Under the pieces are notes generated by a model, which worked only from the letters and a program-made list of their open reading frames with translations, ran no database searches and was not told where the DNA came from. Made by a program: the position numbers and the translations under genes. Shown one piece after another: positions 10,193 through 18,362 of a stretch of DNA of 64,000 nt; position 1 is the first letter of the stretch, and every line of letters begins with the position of its first letter. Location of the stretch: NCBI RefSeq assembly GCF_002850745.1, contig NZ_KZ559468.1, positions 601,119 to 665,118 on the forward strand, given 5' to 3'. This DNA comes from Nonomuraea indica (GTDB lineage Bacteria > Actinomycetota > Actinomycetes > Streptosporangiales > Streptosporangiaceae).

Positions 10193-11302
10193 TCAGCCGC
10201 CCGAGATGTCCGACTCGGCGTCGGCCGGCACGGCGCAGTCCCACGGGTCGTCGAGCCAGCCGTCGGGCAGCAGCACCTTGGCGCGCTCGCCCGACTTGCC
10301 GCGCGGGGTGTCGGTGTTGGGCGGCCACGGCTGGTCGTGCTCCAGCTTCGCCAGCCCCGCCCGCAGGCCGTCGAGCGACTCGGCCGTGGCCAGCTCGCGC
10401 CGCAGCTCGGCGCCCACCGTGAAGCCCTTGAGATACCACCCCACGTGCTTGCGGAAGTCGGCCACCGCGTACCGCTCGACGTCGAAGCACGCGGCCAGCC
10501 CCTCGGCGTGACGGGCCATCACCGCCGCCACCTCGCCCAGCGTCGGCCGGGCCCGCTCCGAGGAGCCGTCGAAGGCGTGCTCCAGATCCGCGAACAGCCA
10601 CGGCCGCCCCAGGCAGCCCCGCCCCACGACGACGCCGTCGCAGCCGGTCTCGGCCACCATGCGCAGCGCGTCGTCGGCGCACCAGATGTCGCCGTTGCCC
10701 AGCACCGGGATCTCGGACACGGCCTCCTTCAGCCGGGCGATGGCGTCCCAGTCGGCCACCCCGCCGTAGTGCTGCCGCGCCGTGCGGGCGTGCAGGGCGA
10801 CCGCCGCGACGCCCTCCTCGGCCGCGATGCGGCCCGCGTCGAGGTAGGTCAGGTGGTCGTCGTCGATGCCCTTGCGCATCTTCATCGTCACCGGCAGCGG
10901 GCCGGCGTTGGCCACTGCCTCGCGCAGGATCCGCCGCAGCAGGTGCCGCTTGTACGGCAGCGCCGAGCCGCCGCCCCGCCGGGTCACCTTGGGCACCGGG
11001 CAGCCGAAGTTGAGGTCGATGTGGTCGGCGAGGTCCTCCTCGACGATCATCGCGACCGCGCGCCCCACCGTCACCGGGTCCACCCCGTAGAGCTGGATGC
11101 TCCTCGGCGTCTCCGACTCGGCGAATCTGATCATCCGCAGCGTCTTGGGGTTGCGCTCGACCAGCGCGCGCGTCGTGATCATCTCGCACACGAACAGCCC
11201 GGCGCCCTGCTCGCGGCAGAGCACCCGGAACGGCGCGTTCGTGATGCCCGCCATCGGCGCCAGCACCACCGGCGGCCACACCTCGATCGGCCCAATCTTC
11301 AC
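10193..11302 (-). CDS. dusB: tRNA dihydrouridine synthase (DusB type)
   Basis: 369 aa, GTG start. FMN/NADPH-dependent reduction of uridine to dihydrouridine in the tRNA D-loop. The N-terminal TIM barrel carries the hallmark LAPMAGITNAPFR motif, and the active-site cysteine C101 lies in LNFGCPVPKVTRRGGGSAL. GNGDI and DGVVVGRG phosphate-binding loops follow, then the C-terminal helical domain. Its start is 80 bp from that of the divergent ACT-domain gene, so the two share a control region. Confident at family level; the DusB subclass follows from the LNFGCP/RGGGSAL form. Confidence 0.93.
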   Translation of the reverse strand: MKIGPIEVWPPVVLAPMAGITNAPFRVLCREQGAGLFVCEMITTRALVERNPKTLRMIRFAESETPRSIQLYGVDPVTVGRAVAMIVEEDLADHIDLNFGCPVPKVTRRGGGSALPYKRHLLRRILREAVANAGPLPVTMKMRKGIDDDHLTYLDAGRIAAEEGVAAVALHARTARQHYGGVADWDAIARLKEAVSEIPVLGNGDIWCADDALRMVAETGCDGVVVGRGCLGRPWLFADLEHAFDGSSERARPTLGEVAAVMARHAEGLAACFDVERYAVADFRKHVGWYLKGFTVGAELRRELATAESLDGLRAGLAKLEHDQPWPPNTDTPRGKSGERAKVLLPDGWLDDPWDCAVPADAESDISGG

Positions 11303-11382
11303 CCGTTCAGTTGTAGCGCAGGTCCGGCTCCTACCGGTATTCGCCGATAGGCTGGGAGCGGCATCTGCGCAGGGAGGGATGG

Positions 11383-12018
11383 ATGCTCCTACGTGTCCGC
11401 ATCACGCTGCCCGACCGCCCGGGTTCGCTGGCCCAGGTGACCCGGGTCCTCGGCACGGCCGGAGCCGACATCACCCAGGTCACCGTGCTCGACCGGGGAG
11501 AGGGCCGGGCGGTCGACGACCTCACCGTGTTCTGCCCCGAGGGCACGCCCAAGGAGACCCTGGTCAAGGGCCTGCTCGGCGTCGAGGGCGTGTCGGTCGA
11601 GGGCGTCTGGAGCACCCGCGAGGCGCCGGGCACCTACCCCGAGCTGGAGATACTCAAGTACATCACCACGGCCGGCGACCGGGCGCTGACCACGCTCGTC
11701 GACTCGCTGCCGGTGCTGTTCAGCGCCGACTGGGCCGCCACGGCCGCCGAGCACGGCGTCGTCTACGCGAGCTGGCGGGCGCCCCAGAAGGTGCCGCTGC
11801 CCGACGGCGTCCCCGCCCGGCCGACGGCCGCCACGCTGGAGGGGGGCCTGCACGTCATCCACGCCCCGCTGCCGCCGCTCGCGCTCACCCTGCTGCTGGC
11901 CCGCTCCGAGGGGCCCGCCTTCCACCGCATCGAGGTCCACCGGCTCACCCGCATCCTGGAGATCTTCCTGAGCCTGCCCGCGACCGAACGCAGCGTGGCG
12001 CGACAGCTCCGCAAGTGA
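11383..12018 (+). CDS. ACT-domain protein (amino-acid-binding regulator)
   Basis: 211 aa. Residues 1-75 are a clear ACT domain (LRVRITLPDRPGSLAQVTRV, then ADITQVTVLDR), a small ligand-binding fold that senses amino acids. The rest (about 85-211) has no catalytic motif I recognise. It resembles stand-alone actinobacterial amino-acid-binding ACT proteins of this length. The ATG follows a good GGGAGGG Shine-Dalgarno, with TAGGCT (11348-11353) as a possible -10. It is divergent from dusB and ends 41 bp before the tRNA cluster. Ligand and partner are unknown. Confidence 0.8.
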   Translation: MLLRVRITLPDRPGSLAQVTRVLGTAGADITQVTVLDRGEGRAVDDLTVFCPEGTPKETLVKGLLGVEGVSVEGVWSTREAPGTYPELEILKYITTAGDRALTTLVDSLPVLFSADWAATAAEHGVVYASWRAPQKVPLPDGVPARPTAATLEGGLHVIHAPLPPLALTLLLARSEGPAFHRIEVHRLTRILEIFLSLPATERSVARQLRK

Positions 12019-12039
12019 GCATCCGCTCGGAAAACCCGC

Positions 12040-12045
12040 TAGAGT
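12040..12045 (+). promoter_or_regulatory. Candidate -10 of the tRNA cluster
   Basis: TAGAGT lies 14 nt upstream of the first tRNA nucleotide, just after the ACT gene's stop codon. No convincing -35 is visible, so this rests on the -10 match and position only. Confidence 0.35.
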
Positions 12046-12059
12046 GGACGGGCGACAAC

Positions 12060-12131
12060 GCGGAAGTGGCTCAGTGGTAGAGCATCACCTTGCCAAGGTG
12101 AGGGTCGCGGGTTCGAATCCCGTCTTCCGCT
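12060..12131 (+). tRNA. tRNA-Gly (GCC)
   Basis: The 7-bp acceptor stem GCGGAAG/CTTCCGC, D-arm, anticodon stem TCACC/GGTGA with loop TTGCCAA (anticodon GCC at 12092-12094) and GTTCGAATC T-loop are all present. CCA is not encoded. First of three tandem tRNAs. Confidence 0.97.
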
Positions 12132-12144
12132 CGGAGTTCGGCAC

Positions 12145-12218
12145 GGTGGAGTGGCCGAGAGGCGAGGCAGCGGCCTGCAAAGCCGTCCACACGGGTTCAA
12201 ATCCCGTCTCCACCTCCA
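12145..12218 (+). tRNA. tRNA-Cys (GCA)
   Basis: Acceptor stem GGTGGAG/CTCCACC, anticodon stem GCGGC/GCCGT with loop CTGCAAA (anticodon GCA at 12177-12179), T-loop GTTCAAATC. The mature body ends at the discriminator T12215, and CCA is encoded at 12216-12218. Only 1 nt separates it from tRNA-Val. Confidence 0.96.
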
Positions 12219-12219
12219 A

Positions 12220-12294
12220 GGACGATTAGCTCAGCGGGAGAGCGCTTCCCTGACACGGAAGAGGTCACTGGTTCAATCCCAGTATCGTCCACCA
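12220..12294 (+). tRNA. tRNA-Val (GAC)
   Basis: Acceptor stem GGACGAT/ATCGTCC, anticodon stem CTTCC/GGAAG with loop CTGACAC (anticodon GAC at 12252-12254), T-loop GTTCAATCC. Discriminator A12291 and encoded CCA at 12292-12294. Confidence 0.97.
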
Positions 12295-12336
12295 CGCTCC
12301 ATGGCAGATCAGGTCTGACCTGGTCAACGGAGACAG

Positions 12337-12377
12337 AGCCCCAGCTCACGGCGTCCGCCGGAGTCTGGGGCTTTCTT
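12337..12377 (+). terminator. Rho-independent terminator of the tRNA operon
   Basis: AGCCCCAG (12337-12344) and CTGGGGCT (12365-12372) form a perfect 8-bp stem with a 20-nt loop, followed by TTCTT. It lies 42 nt after the tRNA-Val CCA and is one of the few hairpins here with a T-rich tail. Confidence 0.8.
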
Positions 12378-12397
12378 GTCGTTCCGGGCCGCTCACA

Positions 12398-12468
12398 CCT
12401 CTTGAAGGCGTGCGGTGAACGCTCCTGAAGGCGTCTGGTGAACGCTTCCTGAAGGCGCGCGGTGGACG
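12398..12468. repeat. Three tandem ~24-bp repeats at the 3' flank of the DUF2087 gene
   Basis: Three imperfect copies (12398-12421, 12422-12444, 12445-12468) share the core CTGAAGGCG followed by GGTG(A/G)ACG. The array lies between the tRNA terminator and the stop codon of the convergent DUF2087 gene. No RNA or protein product is apparent. Confidence 0.75.
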
Positions 12469-12561
12469 CGGGCCGGGCACCGGGCGGGTTGCCGAGGCGC
12501 CGTCCGCTGTCCGCCCGGCGCCTGGGAGGATCTTCGGCGCCGGGCGTCAGGGGCTGTCCGG

Positions 12562-13056
12562 TCACACGTCGACCGGGCCGCCGGTGCGCCAGTAGAAGCC
12601 GTCCTCCCGCGACAGCAGCAACTCGTCCACCAGGTAGCGGCGCAACGCCGCATAGTCGTCATGGAAGGCGCGCAACGTCACGTTCACGTCCTTCTCCGGG
12701 TAGCGCACGCCCGGCTCGAACGCCCGCGAGACGTAGCGCAACACCACCAGCCGCTTCTCCCGTCGCACCGGGATCGCTCGCAGCCGCCCGTCCACCAGGA
12801 AGGTGCGCAGCAGCCGCTCCTCCTCGCTCACCGGGGCGGGCGGCTCGGCGAGCCCCTTCAGCAGCTCGCGGAACCGCTCGGGCCGGGCCCGCCACGCCCC
12901 GTCCGGGCCGCGCTCCGCCAGCCCGCCGCCCGCCAGCCGGTCGAGCGCCTTCGCCGGCCGCTCGCCGTCCACGCCGAGCAGTAACGCGGCGAACGCCCGC
13001 ACCGTGTCGTCCTGTGACAGCAGGCCGAGGACCCGCCGGATCTCCTCATCGCTCAT
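12562..13056 (-). CDS. DUF2087 domain protein
   Basis: 164 aa. The C-terminal ~70 residues match DUF2087: IPVRREKRLVVLRYVSRAFE, PGVRYPEKDVN, FHDDYAALRRYLVDELLLSR and a terminal FYWR. The N-terminal ~70 residues look like a helical HTH-type module (SDEEIRRVLGLLSQDDTVRA), common in DUF2087 proteins that are putative regulators. Its ATG is 17 nt from the start of the divergent secreted-protein gene, so the two promoters must overlap. Function is not established. Confidence 0.82.
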   Translation of the reverse strand: MSDEEIRRVLGLLSQDDTVRAFAALLLGVDGERPAKALDRLAGGGLAERGPDGAWRARPERFRELLKGLAEPPAPVSEEERLLRTFLVDGRLRAIPVRREKRLVVLRYVSRAFEPGVRYPEKDVNVTLRAFHDDYAALRRYLVDELLLSREDGFYWRTGGPVDV

Positions 13057-13076
13057 TCGTACTATTTTGAGCCATG
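13054..13076. promoter_or_regulatory. Overlapping divergent, probably leaderless, promoter region
   Basis: Two opposed ATG codons (12562-13056 minus; 13074 plus) are separated by only 17 nt containing the single AT-rich patch TACTATTTTG. TACTAT (13060-13065) sits 8 nt before the plus ATG as a -10, and the reverse complement CAAAAT sits 7 nt before the minus ATG. Neither gene has room for a leader or ribosome-binding site. Confidence 0.45.
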
Positions 13077-13637
13077 GTCATCTCTCTCCTGTTAGCCGCC
13101 GCCGTCTCCATCCCCAGCGGCTTCCTCCTGTACGACAAGGCCGCCACGGTCAAGGACGACGACCCCGAGACCTCCTGGGCGGTGAGCCGCCAGACCTCCG
13201 CCCCGCTCGTCGTCAACCCGTGCGAACGCCCCAAACTCGGCCAGACCGGCCGCACCGCGGCGCGCACGATCGTCTACACGGCCGTGCCCGACTTCTCCAG
13301 GTCCGAGCAGGTCATCCTCTACACGTCGGAGTCCGCCGCCCGCAGGGCCGTCAAGGAGCTGCGCGCGGCCGTGGGCTCCTGCCGGATCAGCGGCTACCGC
13401 TACAGCGCCGGCACCGTCAAGCTGGGCGACGAGGCGCTGACCGTCACCGGGCAGAGCTACCAGGGACGGCGGCCCGCCATCGGCGGCGAGCGCGCCGTGG
13501 TCGCCCGCCGCGCCAACGCCCTCGTCGTCTACACGCAGGCAGGGGAGTGGGGCAAGCCCGCCAAGGGCGACTTCGCCCGGCAGTCCAAGGACGCCCAGCG
13601 CATGCTCGGCAAGATCTGCGCCATCGCCTCCTGCTAG
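13074..13637 (+). CDS. Uncharacterised exported or membrane-anchored protein
   Basis: 187 aa. A very short n-region and hydrophobic stretch (VISLLLAAAVSIPSGFLLY) give a signal peptide or anchor. The remainder has spaced cysteines (CERPK, GSCRIS, CAIASC) and alternating strands (TIVYTAVPDF, QVILYTSESA, NALVVYTQAG). It recalls the extracellular sensor domains of actinobacterial PknH-like or lipoprotein families, but the resemblance is weak. No catalytic motif is seen. The ATG at 13074 is preceded by a -10-like TACTAT, consistent with leaderless translation. It is divergent from the DUF2087 gene. Confidence 0.7.
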   Translation: MVISLLLAAAVSIPSGFLLYDKAATVKDDDPETSWAVSRQTSAPLVVNPCERPKLGQTGRTAARTIVYTAVPDFSRSEQVILYTSESAARRAVKELRAAVGSCRISGYRYSAGTVKLGDEALTVTGQSYQGRRPAIGGERAVVARRANALVVYTQAGEWGKPAKGDFARQSKDAQRMLGKICAIASC

Positions 13638-13735
13638 CCACGCCCTCCACCACCCCGGTCCTGATCGAATGTCTCGATCTTGAGACATGGCCATGACGCG
13701 ACGCGGACGTTGCGTGGCGAGCATGAATAGAGACA

Positions 13736-13779
13736 GCCGCGTGCCGGGACGTCCTTGCCAGTCCGTTCCGGCACACGGC
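13736..13779. terminator. Long imperfect inverted repeat between convergent genes
   Basis: Two 19-nt arms (13736-13754 and 13761-13779) match at 15 of 19 positions around a TTGCCA loop. A separate perfect 7-bp stem (ATGTCTC / GAGACAT) is at 13669-13688. They fill the 180-bp gap between the stop codons of the convergent exported-protein and helicase genes, so a bidirectional terminator is the simplest reading. T-runs are poor. Confidence 0.5.
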
Positions 13780-13817
13780 TATCTTCATGTCCGGGCACCC
13801 GTCCCCGGGCGCCCCGC

Positions 13818-16316
13818 CTACAGCCGGTTGAGGCCGGTGACGTGCAGGACCGCCCGGCCCTCCTCGTCGGAGGCGGCCAGGTCCACCTGGGCGTCGATGC
13901 CCCAGTCGCCGTCGCCCGCCGGGTCCTTGATCGTCTGGCGGACCCGCCACAGGCCGCTCTCCTCCTCGATGCGCAGCAACGCCGGGCCGCGCGCGTCGGC
14001 GCCGGTGAGGATCTCCTCGTGCTCGTCGTAGTAGGCGTCGAGCGCCGCACCCCAGTCGACGTCGGGGGCCAGCTCGGCCAGCTCCTCCTCCTTCTCCAGG
14101 GCGCACAGCTCCACCAGCCGGAACATCGCGTTGCGCACCAGCACCCGGAACGCCCGCGCGTTGCCGGTGACCGGCCGCACCCTGGCCTCCAGCTCCTCCT
14201 GGCGCTCCAGCGCCTCGGCCGGGTTGGCGAGCTTCTCCCACTCGTCGATCAGCGACGAGTCGACCTGACGGACCAGCTCGCCCAGCCACTCGATCAGGTC
14301 GACCAGGTCGTCGGTCTTGCGGTGCTCGGGCACCGTCCGCGACAGCGTCCGATAGGCGTCGGCGAGGTAGCGCAGCACCGTGCCCTCCGAGCGGGCCAGC
14401 TCGTAGAACTGGATGTACTCGCTGAACGTCATCGCCCGCTCGTACATGTCGCGCACCACCGACTTGGGGCTGACCGTGTAGTCACCCACCCACGGGTGGC
14501 CCCGCCGGTACGTCTCGTACGCGCCGAGCAGCAGGCTCTCCAGCGGCATCGGGTACATGACCTCCGCCAGCGCCTCCATGCGCTCTTCGTACTCGATCCC
14601 GTCGGCCTTCATCTGCGCGACGGCCTCACCGCGCGCCTTCTTCAGCTGGGCCGACAGGATCTGCCGCGGGTCGTCGAGGATCGACTCGACGATCGACACC
14701 ATGTCCAGCGCGTAGCTCGGCGACTCCACGTCGAGCAGGTCGAAGGCGGCCAGCGCGAACGTCGACAGCGCCTGGTTGAGCGCGAAGTCCTCCTGCAGCT
14801 CGATCGTCAGCCGGGCCCGCCGGCCCTGCTCGTCGGCCTCCTTGAGCTGCTCCACGATGCCGCCGGCGAGCAGCGACCGGTAGATGGCGATGGCCTGGCT
14901 GATGTGCCGCCGCTGCCACTTGCGGTCCTCGTGGTTGTCGGTCAGCAGGTGCTTCATCGCCTGGAAGCAGTCACCCGGCCGGTTGATCACCGCGAGCAGC
15001 ATCGCGTTGCTCACCTTGAACCGCGAGTTGAGCGGCTCGGGCTCGGCCGTCTGCAGCTTCTCGAACGTCTCCTGGCTCCAGCCGACGAACCCCTCCGGCG
15101 GCTTCTTGCGCGCGTAGCCGCGCCGCCGCTTCGGGTCGTCACCGATCTTGGCCAGGGCCTTGGCGTTCTCGATGTCGTGCTCCGGCGCCTGGCAGGCGAC
15201 GTAGCCGATCGTGTCGAACCCGGCGCGCCCGGCCCGGCCGGCGATCTGGTGGAACTCGCGGGCCCGCAGCCGGCGCACCTTGTTGCCGTCGTACTTCGAC
15301 AGGGCGGTGAACAGCACGGTCCTGATCGGCACGTTGACGCCGACGCCCAGCGTGTCGGTGCCGCAGATGACCTTCAGCAGGCCGGCCTGGGCCAGCCGCT
15401 CCACCAGGCGGCGGTACTTCGGCAGCATGCCCGCGTGGTGCACCCCGATGCCGTGGCGGACCAGCCTGGACAGGGCCCGGCCGAAGCGGGTGGTGAACCG
15501 GAACCCGCCGATCATGGCGGCGATGGCCTCCTTCTCGGCCTTCGTCGCCATGTTGATGCTCATCAGCGACTGCGCCCGCTCCATCGCGGCGGCCTGCGTG
15601 AAGTGCACCACGTACACCGGCGCCTGGCCGGTGCTGAGCATCTCCTCCAGCGTCTCGTGCAGCGGCGTCATCCGGTAGGAGTAGACCAGCGGCACCGGCC
15701 GCTCGGCGTGCTTGACCACCGCCGTCGGCCGGCCGGTGCGCCGGGTCAGGTCGCGCTCGAACATGGCGACGTCGCCCAGCGTGGCCGACATCAGCACGAA
15801 CTGCACCCCCGGCAGCTCCAGCAGCGGCACCTGCCACGCCCAGCCCCGGTCGGGCTCGGCGTAGAAGTGGAACTCGTCCATGACGACCTGGCCGATGTCG
15901 GCCTGGGCGCCGTCGCGCAGCGCCACGTTGGCCAGGATCTCGGCGGTGCAGCAGATGATCGGCGCGCCCGGGTTGACGCTCGCGTCGCCCGTCATCATGC
16001 CGACGTTCTCGGTGCCGAAGACCGCGCACAGGTCGAAGAACTTCTCCGAGACGAGGGCCTTGATCGGCGCGGTGTAGAAGGTGCGCACGTCCCGGGTCAG
16101 CGCGGCGAAGTGCGCGCCGGCCGCCACCAGGCTCTTGCCGGAGCCGGTCGGCGTGGCGAGGATCAGGTTGCTGCCGGAGACGACCTCGATGAGGGCCTCC
16201 TCCTGGGCGGGATAGAGCGTGAGCCCCCGCTCGGAGTTCCAGGCGACGAACGCGTCGAAGATGGCGTCCGGATCGGCGTCGATCTCTTCTGGCAGGCGGT
16301 CGATGAGAAGGCTCAC
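13818..16316 (-). CDS. DEAD/DEAH-box RNA helicase with DUF3516 C-terminus
   Basis: 832 aa, superfamily 2 helicase. Walker A is ATPTGSGKS (K61), Walker B is MDEFH, motif III is LMSATLGD, and the C-terminal RecA domain has GVHHAGMLPKYRR, GTDTLGVGVN and the motif VI HQIAGRAGRAGFD. The Ski2-like order is followed from about residue 400 by the DUF3516 region (GYARKKPPEGFVGW onward), which occurs only with such actinobacterial helicases. Likely role: ATP-driven RNA remodelling; the substrate is unknown. The GNAT gene lies 41 bp upstream on the same strand, so they may be co-transcribed. Confidence 0.93.
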   Translation of the reverse strand: MSLLIDRLPEEIDADPDAIFDAFVAWNSERGLTLYPAQEEALIEVVSGSNLILATPTGSGKSLVAAGAHFAALTRDVRTFYTAPIKALVSEKFFDLCAVFGTENVGMMTGDASVNPGAPIICCTAEILANVALRDGAQADIGQVVMDEFHFYAEPDRGWAWQVPLLELPGVQFVLMSATLGDVAMFERDLTRRTGRPTAVVKHAERPVPLVYSYRMTPLHETLEEMLSTGQAPVYVVHFTQAAAMERAQSLMSINMATKAEKEAIAAMIGGFRFTTRFGRALSRLVRHGIGVHHAGMLPKYRRLVERLAQAGLLKVICGTDTLGVGVNVPIRTVLFTALSKYDGNKVRRLRAREFHQIAGRAGRAGFDTIGYVACQAPEHDIENAKALAKIGDDPKRRRGYARKKPPEGFVGWSQETFEKLQTAEPEPLNSRFKVSNAMLLAVINRPGDCFQAMKHLLTDNHEDRKWQRRHISQAIAIYRSLLAGGIVEQLKEADEQGRRARLTIELQEDFALNQALSTFALAAFDLLDVESPSYALDMVSIVESILDDPRQILSAQLKKARGEAVAQMKADGIEYEERMEALAEVMYPMPLESLLLGAYETYRRGHPWVGDYTVSPKSVVRDMYERAMTFSEYIQFYELARSEGTVLRYLADAYRTLSRTVPEHRKTDDLVDLIEWLGELVRQVDSSLIDEWEKLANPAEALERQEELEARVRPVTGNARAFRVLVRNAMFRLVELCALEKEEELAELAPDVDWGAALDAYYDEHEEILTGADARGPALLRIEEESGLWRVRQTIKDPAGDGDWGIDAQVDLAASDEEGRAVLHVTGLNRL

Positions 16317-16357
16317 ATGCCTATCCTGCCGAAGAATGAGACGTGGTCGAACCGGCT

Positions 16358-16864
16358 CTACCCCAGGGCGCGCTGCAGGAGCACCGTGTCGATCCAGCGG
16401 TCGTGCTTGAGACCGACGCTCCGCAGCCGCCCGGCCTGCTCGAATCCGAACGCCGCGTGCAGCCGCAACGACGCCGGGTCGCCGCCGTCGGCCACCACCG
16501 CGACCATCTGCCGGGCGCCGGCCCGCCCGGCCCGGTCGATCACCTCGCCGAGCAGCAGCCGACCCAGCCCCCGTCCCGTCGCGCCGGGGGCGAGGTAGAC
16601 GGTGTCCTCGACGGTGTGCCGGTAGGCGGGCTTGGGCCGGTACGGGCCCGCGTAGGCGAACCCCGCCACCTCACCCTCGTCCTCCACCACCAGGAACGGC
16701 AGGCCCGCCCCGGCGATCGCGGCCCGCTTGGCCCGCCACTCCTCCACCGGTGGCGGCGTCTCGTCGAACGTGGCCACGCTGGTCTCGACGTAGTGGGCGT
16801 AGATGGCGGCGACGCCGGGCAGGTCGGCGTCGGCCACGGGGCGCAGCTTCGTCATGCGCCCCAT
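16358..16864 (-). CDS. GNAT acetyltransferase, phosphinothricin-acetyltransferase-like
   Basis: 168 aa. The N-terminal IYAHYVETSVATFDETPP stretch is typical of the PAT/MddA/YncA type of GNAT. The acetyl-CoA loop is GATGRGLGRLLL, followed by LRLHAAFGFEQAGRLR and KHDRWIDTVLLQRALG. Members N-acetylate glufosinate-like herbicides or amino-acid analogues; the substrate here cannot be read. A Met three codons downstream (MTKLRP) is an equally good start. It lies just upstream of, and co-directional with, the helicase gene. Confidence 0.88.
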   Translation of the reverse strand: MGRMTKLRPVADADLPGVAAIYAHYVETSVATFDETPPPVEEWRAKRAAIAGAGLPFLVVEDEGEVAGFAYAGPYRPKPAYRHTVEDTVYLAPGATGRGLGRLLLGEVIDRAGRAGARQMVAVVADGGDPASLRLHAAFGFEQAGRLRSVGLKHDRWIDTVLLQRALG

Positions 16865-16901
16865 TGTGCCGAGACTTCGTGACGGGCGCTTTTCCGGGTC
16901 C

Positions 16902-18179
16902 TCACCGCACGTCCCGGCGGCTGCCGGGCAGCGTCATTAGCAGGCCGCCGGCGACCGCGGCGGCCCCGGCGACGGGCGCCACCCCCGGCGCGAACCCGGC
17001 CACGGTCAGCGTCAGCAGCCCGCCGCCGGTCAGCACGGCCGCCGCCACCGCCACCGGCCACCCCGCCCGCCCGTACGGCAGCGCCGGCGGCTCCTCGAAC
17101 CGGCCGAACGCCCGCAGCAGCGGCCACATCACCAGGCACAGCGCGCCGAACCACAGCGGCCACCCGGCGAACCACCCGGACGAGAACGGCTGCGGCGTGC
17201 CGGCTCCCAGCCCCACCACGACCACCCCGGTCACCGCGAACAGCGCCGGCATGTGCCACAGGTACACCGTCATGACGCGCGGGCCCGCCCAGGAGAGCAG
17301 CCCGCGCAGCGGCAGGCGCAGCAGCCACGGCCGCAGCAGCGACGCCAGGCCGATCTGGCCGGCGGCCACCGCCAGCATGGCGAGCGTGGGCGGCGCCATG
17401 TTGGACAGCTCGGCGCCGGGCAGGCCGATCATGCTGCCCGGGTACGGCCCGGCCCACACCAGCAGCGCGGCGGCGCCGAACCCGGCAGCCGCCATCGTCC
17501 CCGGCCGGGTCAGCCTCCCCTCCGCGTACAGGAAGCCGGCCTGGTGCACGGCCAGCCAGACGAACACGATGTTGAGATAGCCGAGCGCGTCCCAGCCCGC
17601 CGCGAACCGCACCACGTCCGTCGCCACCGCGCCGGCCGCCAGCACGGCGGGCACCCGCCAGCCGTGCCGCGCGTGCAGGCGCGCCATCCACGGCGTGGCC
17701 ACCACGGCGATCAGGTAGACGGCGAGGAACCACAGGAGCTGGCCGGTCAGCCGCGCTCCCGTCTCCAGCGGCTGCGCCGGCACGCCCAGCGCCGCCAGCG
17801 CATGCGGGAGCGGGATCCACACCGCCGCCAGCGGCAGCAGCGGCCAGGCCAGGCGGCGCAGCCGCGCCAGCACCCAGCGCGGCGCGCCGCCCCCGGCCCG
17901 GCCGAAACTGATCGCGCCCGCCGCCCCGCCCGCGAAGAACACCAGCGGCATCACCTGGCTGAGCCACGTCACCACCCACACCCCCGGCGTCGCCAGCACG
18001 TTGCCCGTGGTCAGCGCGGCGCCGTCGAAGGCCAGCACCGGGATCGTCCAGTGCTGCACCACCACGAGCACCATGCCGAACACCCGCAGCAGGTCGATGA
18101 ACGGGTCCCTGGCGGCCACCGGCGAGGGGCGTGCCGGCGCCCGCCGTAGGGGAGGCGGGGGAGCGAGCAGGGCGGTCAT
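16902..18179 (-). CDS. Acyltransferase-3-like multi-pass membrane protein
   Basis: 425 aa from the ATG at 18179 (an upstream in-frame start at 18227 gives 441 aa). The opening DPFIDLLRVFGMVLVVVQHW motif is the N-terminus of acyltransferase-3 family proteins, with the conserved basic/His residues on TM1. About ten hydrophobic segments follow, including FFAGGAAGAISFGRA, LLWFLAVYLIAVV and MTVYLWHMPALFAVTG. Such proteins O-acylate exopolysaccharides, peptidoglycan or natural products. It is divergent from the histidine kinase gene, with a palindrome between them. The acyl acceptor is unknown. Confidence 0.85.
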   Translation of the reverse strand: MTALLAPPPPLRRAPARPSPVAARDPFIDLLRVFGMVLVVVQHWTIPVLAFDGAALTTGNVLATPGVWVVTWLSQVMPLVFFAGGAAGAISFGRAGGGAPRWVLARLRRLAWPLLPLAAVWIPLPHALAALGVPAQPLETGARLTGQLLWFLAVYLIAVVATPWMARLHARHGWRVPAVLAAGAVATDVVRFAAGWDALGYLNIVFVWLAVHQAGFLYAEGRLTRPGTMAAAGFGAAALLVWAGPYPGSMIGLPGAELSNMAPPTLAMLAVAAGQIGLASLLRPWLLRLPLRGLLSWAGPRVMTVYLWHMPALFAVTGVVVVGLGAGTPQPFSSGWFAGWPLWFGALCLVMWPLLRAFGRFEEPPALPYGRAGWPVAVAAAVLTGGGLLTLTVAGFAPGVAPVAGAAAVAGGLLMTLPGSRRDVR

Positions 18180-18287
18180 GGGGGGCCTCGATTCGTCGGG
18201 AACGCGATGCCCCCAGGCTTCCGGCACGAGGGCCGCGGCACAGTGCCGTGAGCCGCCGTCTCGCGGTCAGATCACACCACCGGGGCG

Positions 18288-18305
18288 GGTAGGGCAGGCC
18301 CTACC
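18288..18305. promoter_or_regulatory. Perfect 8-bp palindromic operator (GGTAGGGC-AG-GCCCTACC)
   Basis: The arms are perfectly complementary with a 2-nt centre, 57 nt before the kinase ATG and 108 nt before the acyltransferase ATG. A TACCGT -10-like hexamer at 18350-18355 precedes the kinase ATG by 7 nt. The site is placed for binding by the adjacent NarL-type response regulator (autoregulation or control of the acyltransferase), which is inference. Confidence 0.6.
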
Positions 18306-18362
18306 ATCGGACACCGGGGGACCGGCTCGAACCGGGAGCCGACGCGTCCTACCGTTGAGGCC

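Noticed and set aside
9510-11279. 589-codon minus-strand frame across the alkB-like and dusB genes
   Set aside because: It is in the wrong frame for dusB and antisense to the alkB-like gene; composition is low-complexity.
12197-12565. 122-codon minus-strand frame downstream of the tRNAs
   Set aside because: It crosses tRNA-Val and the terminator and is built on the 24-bp repeats.
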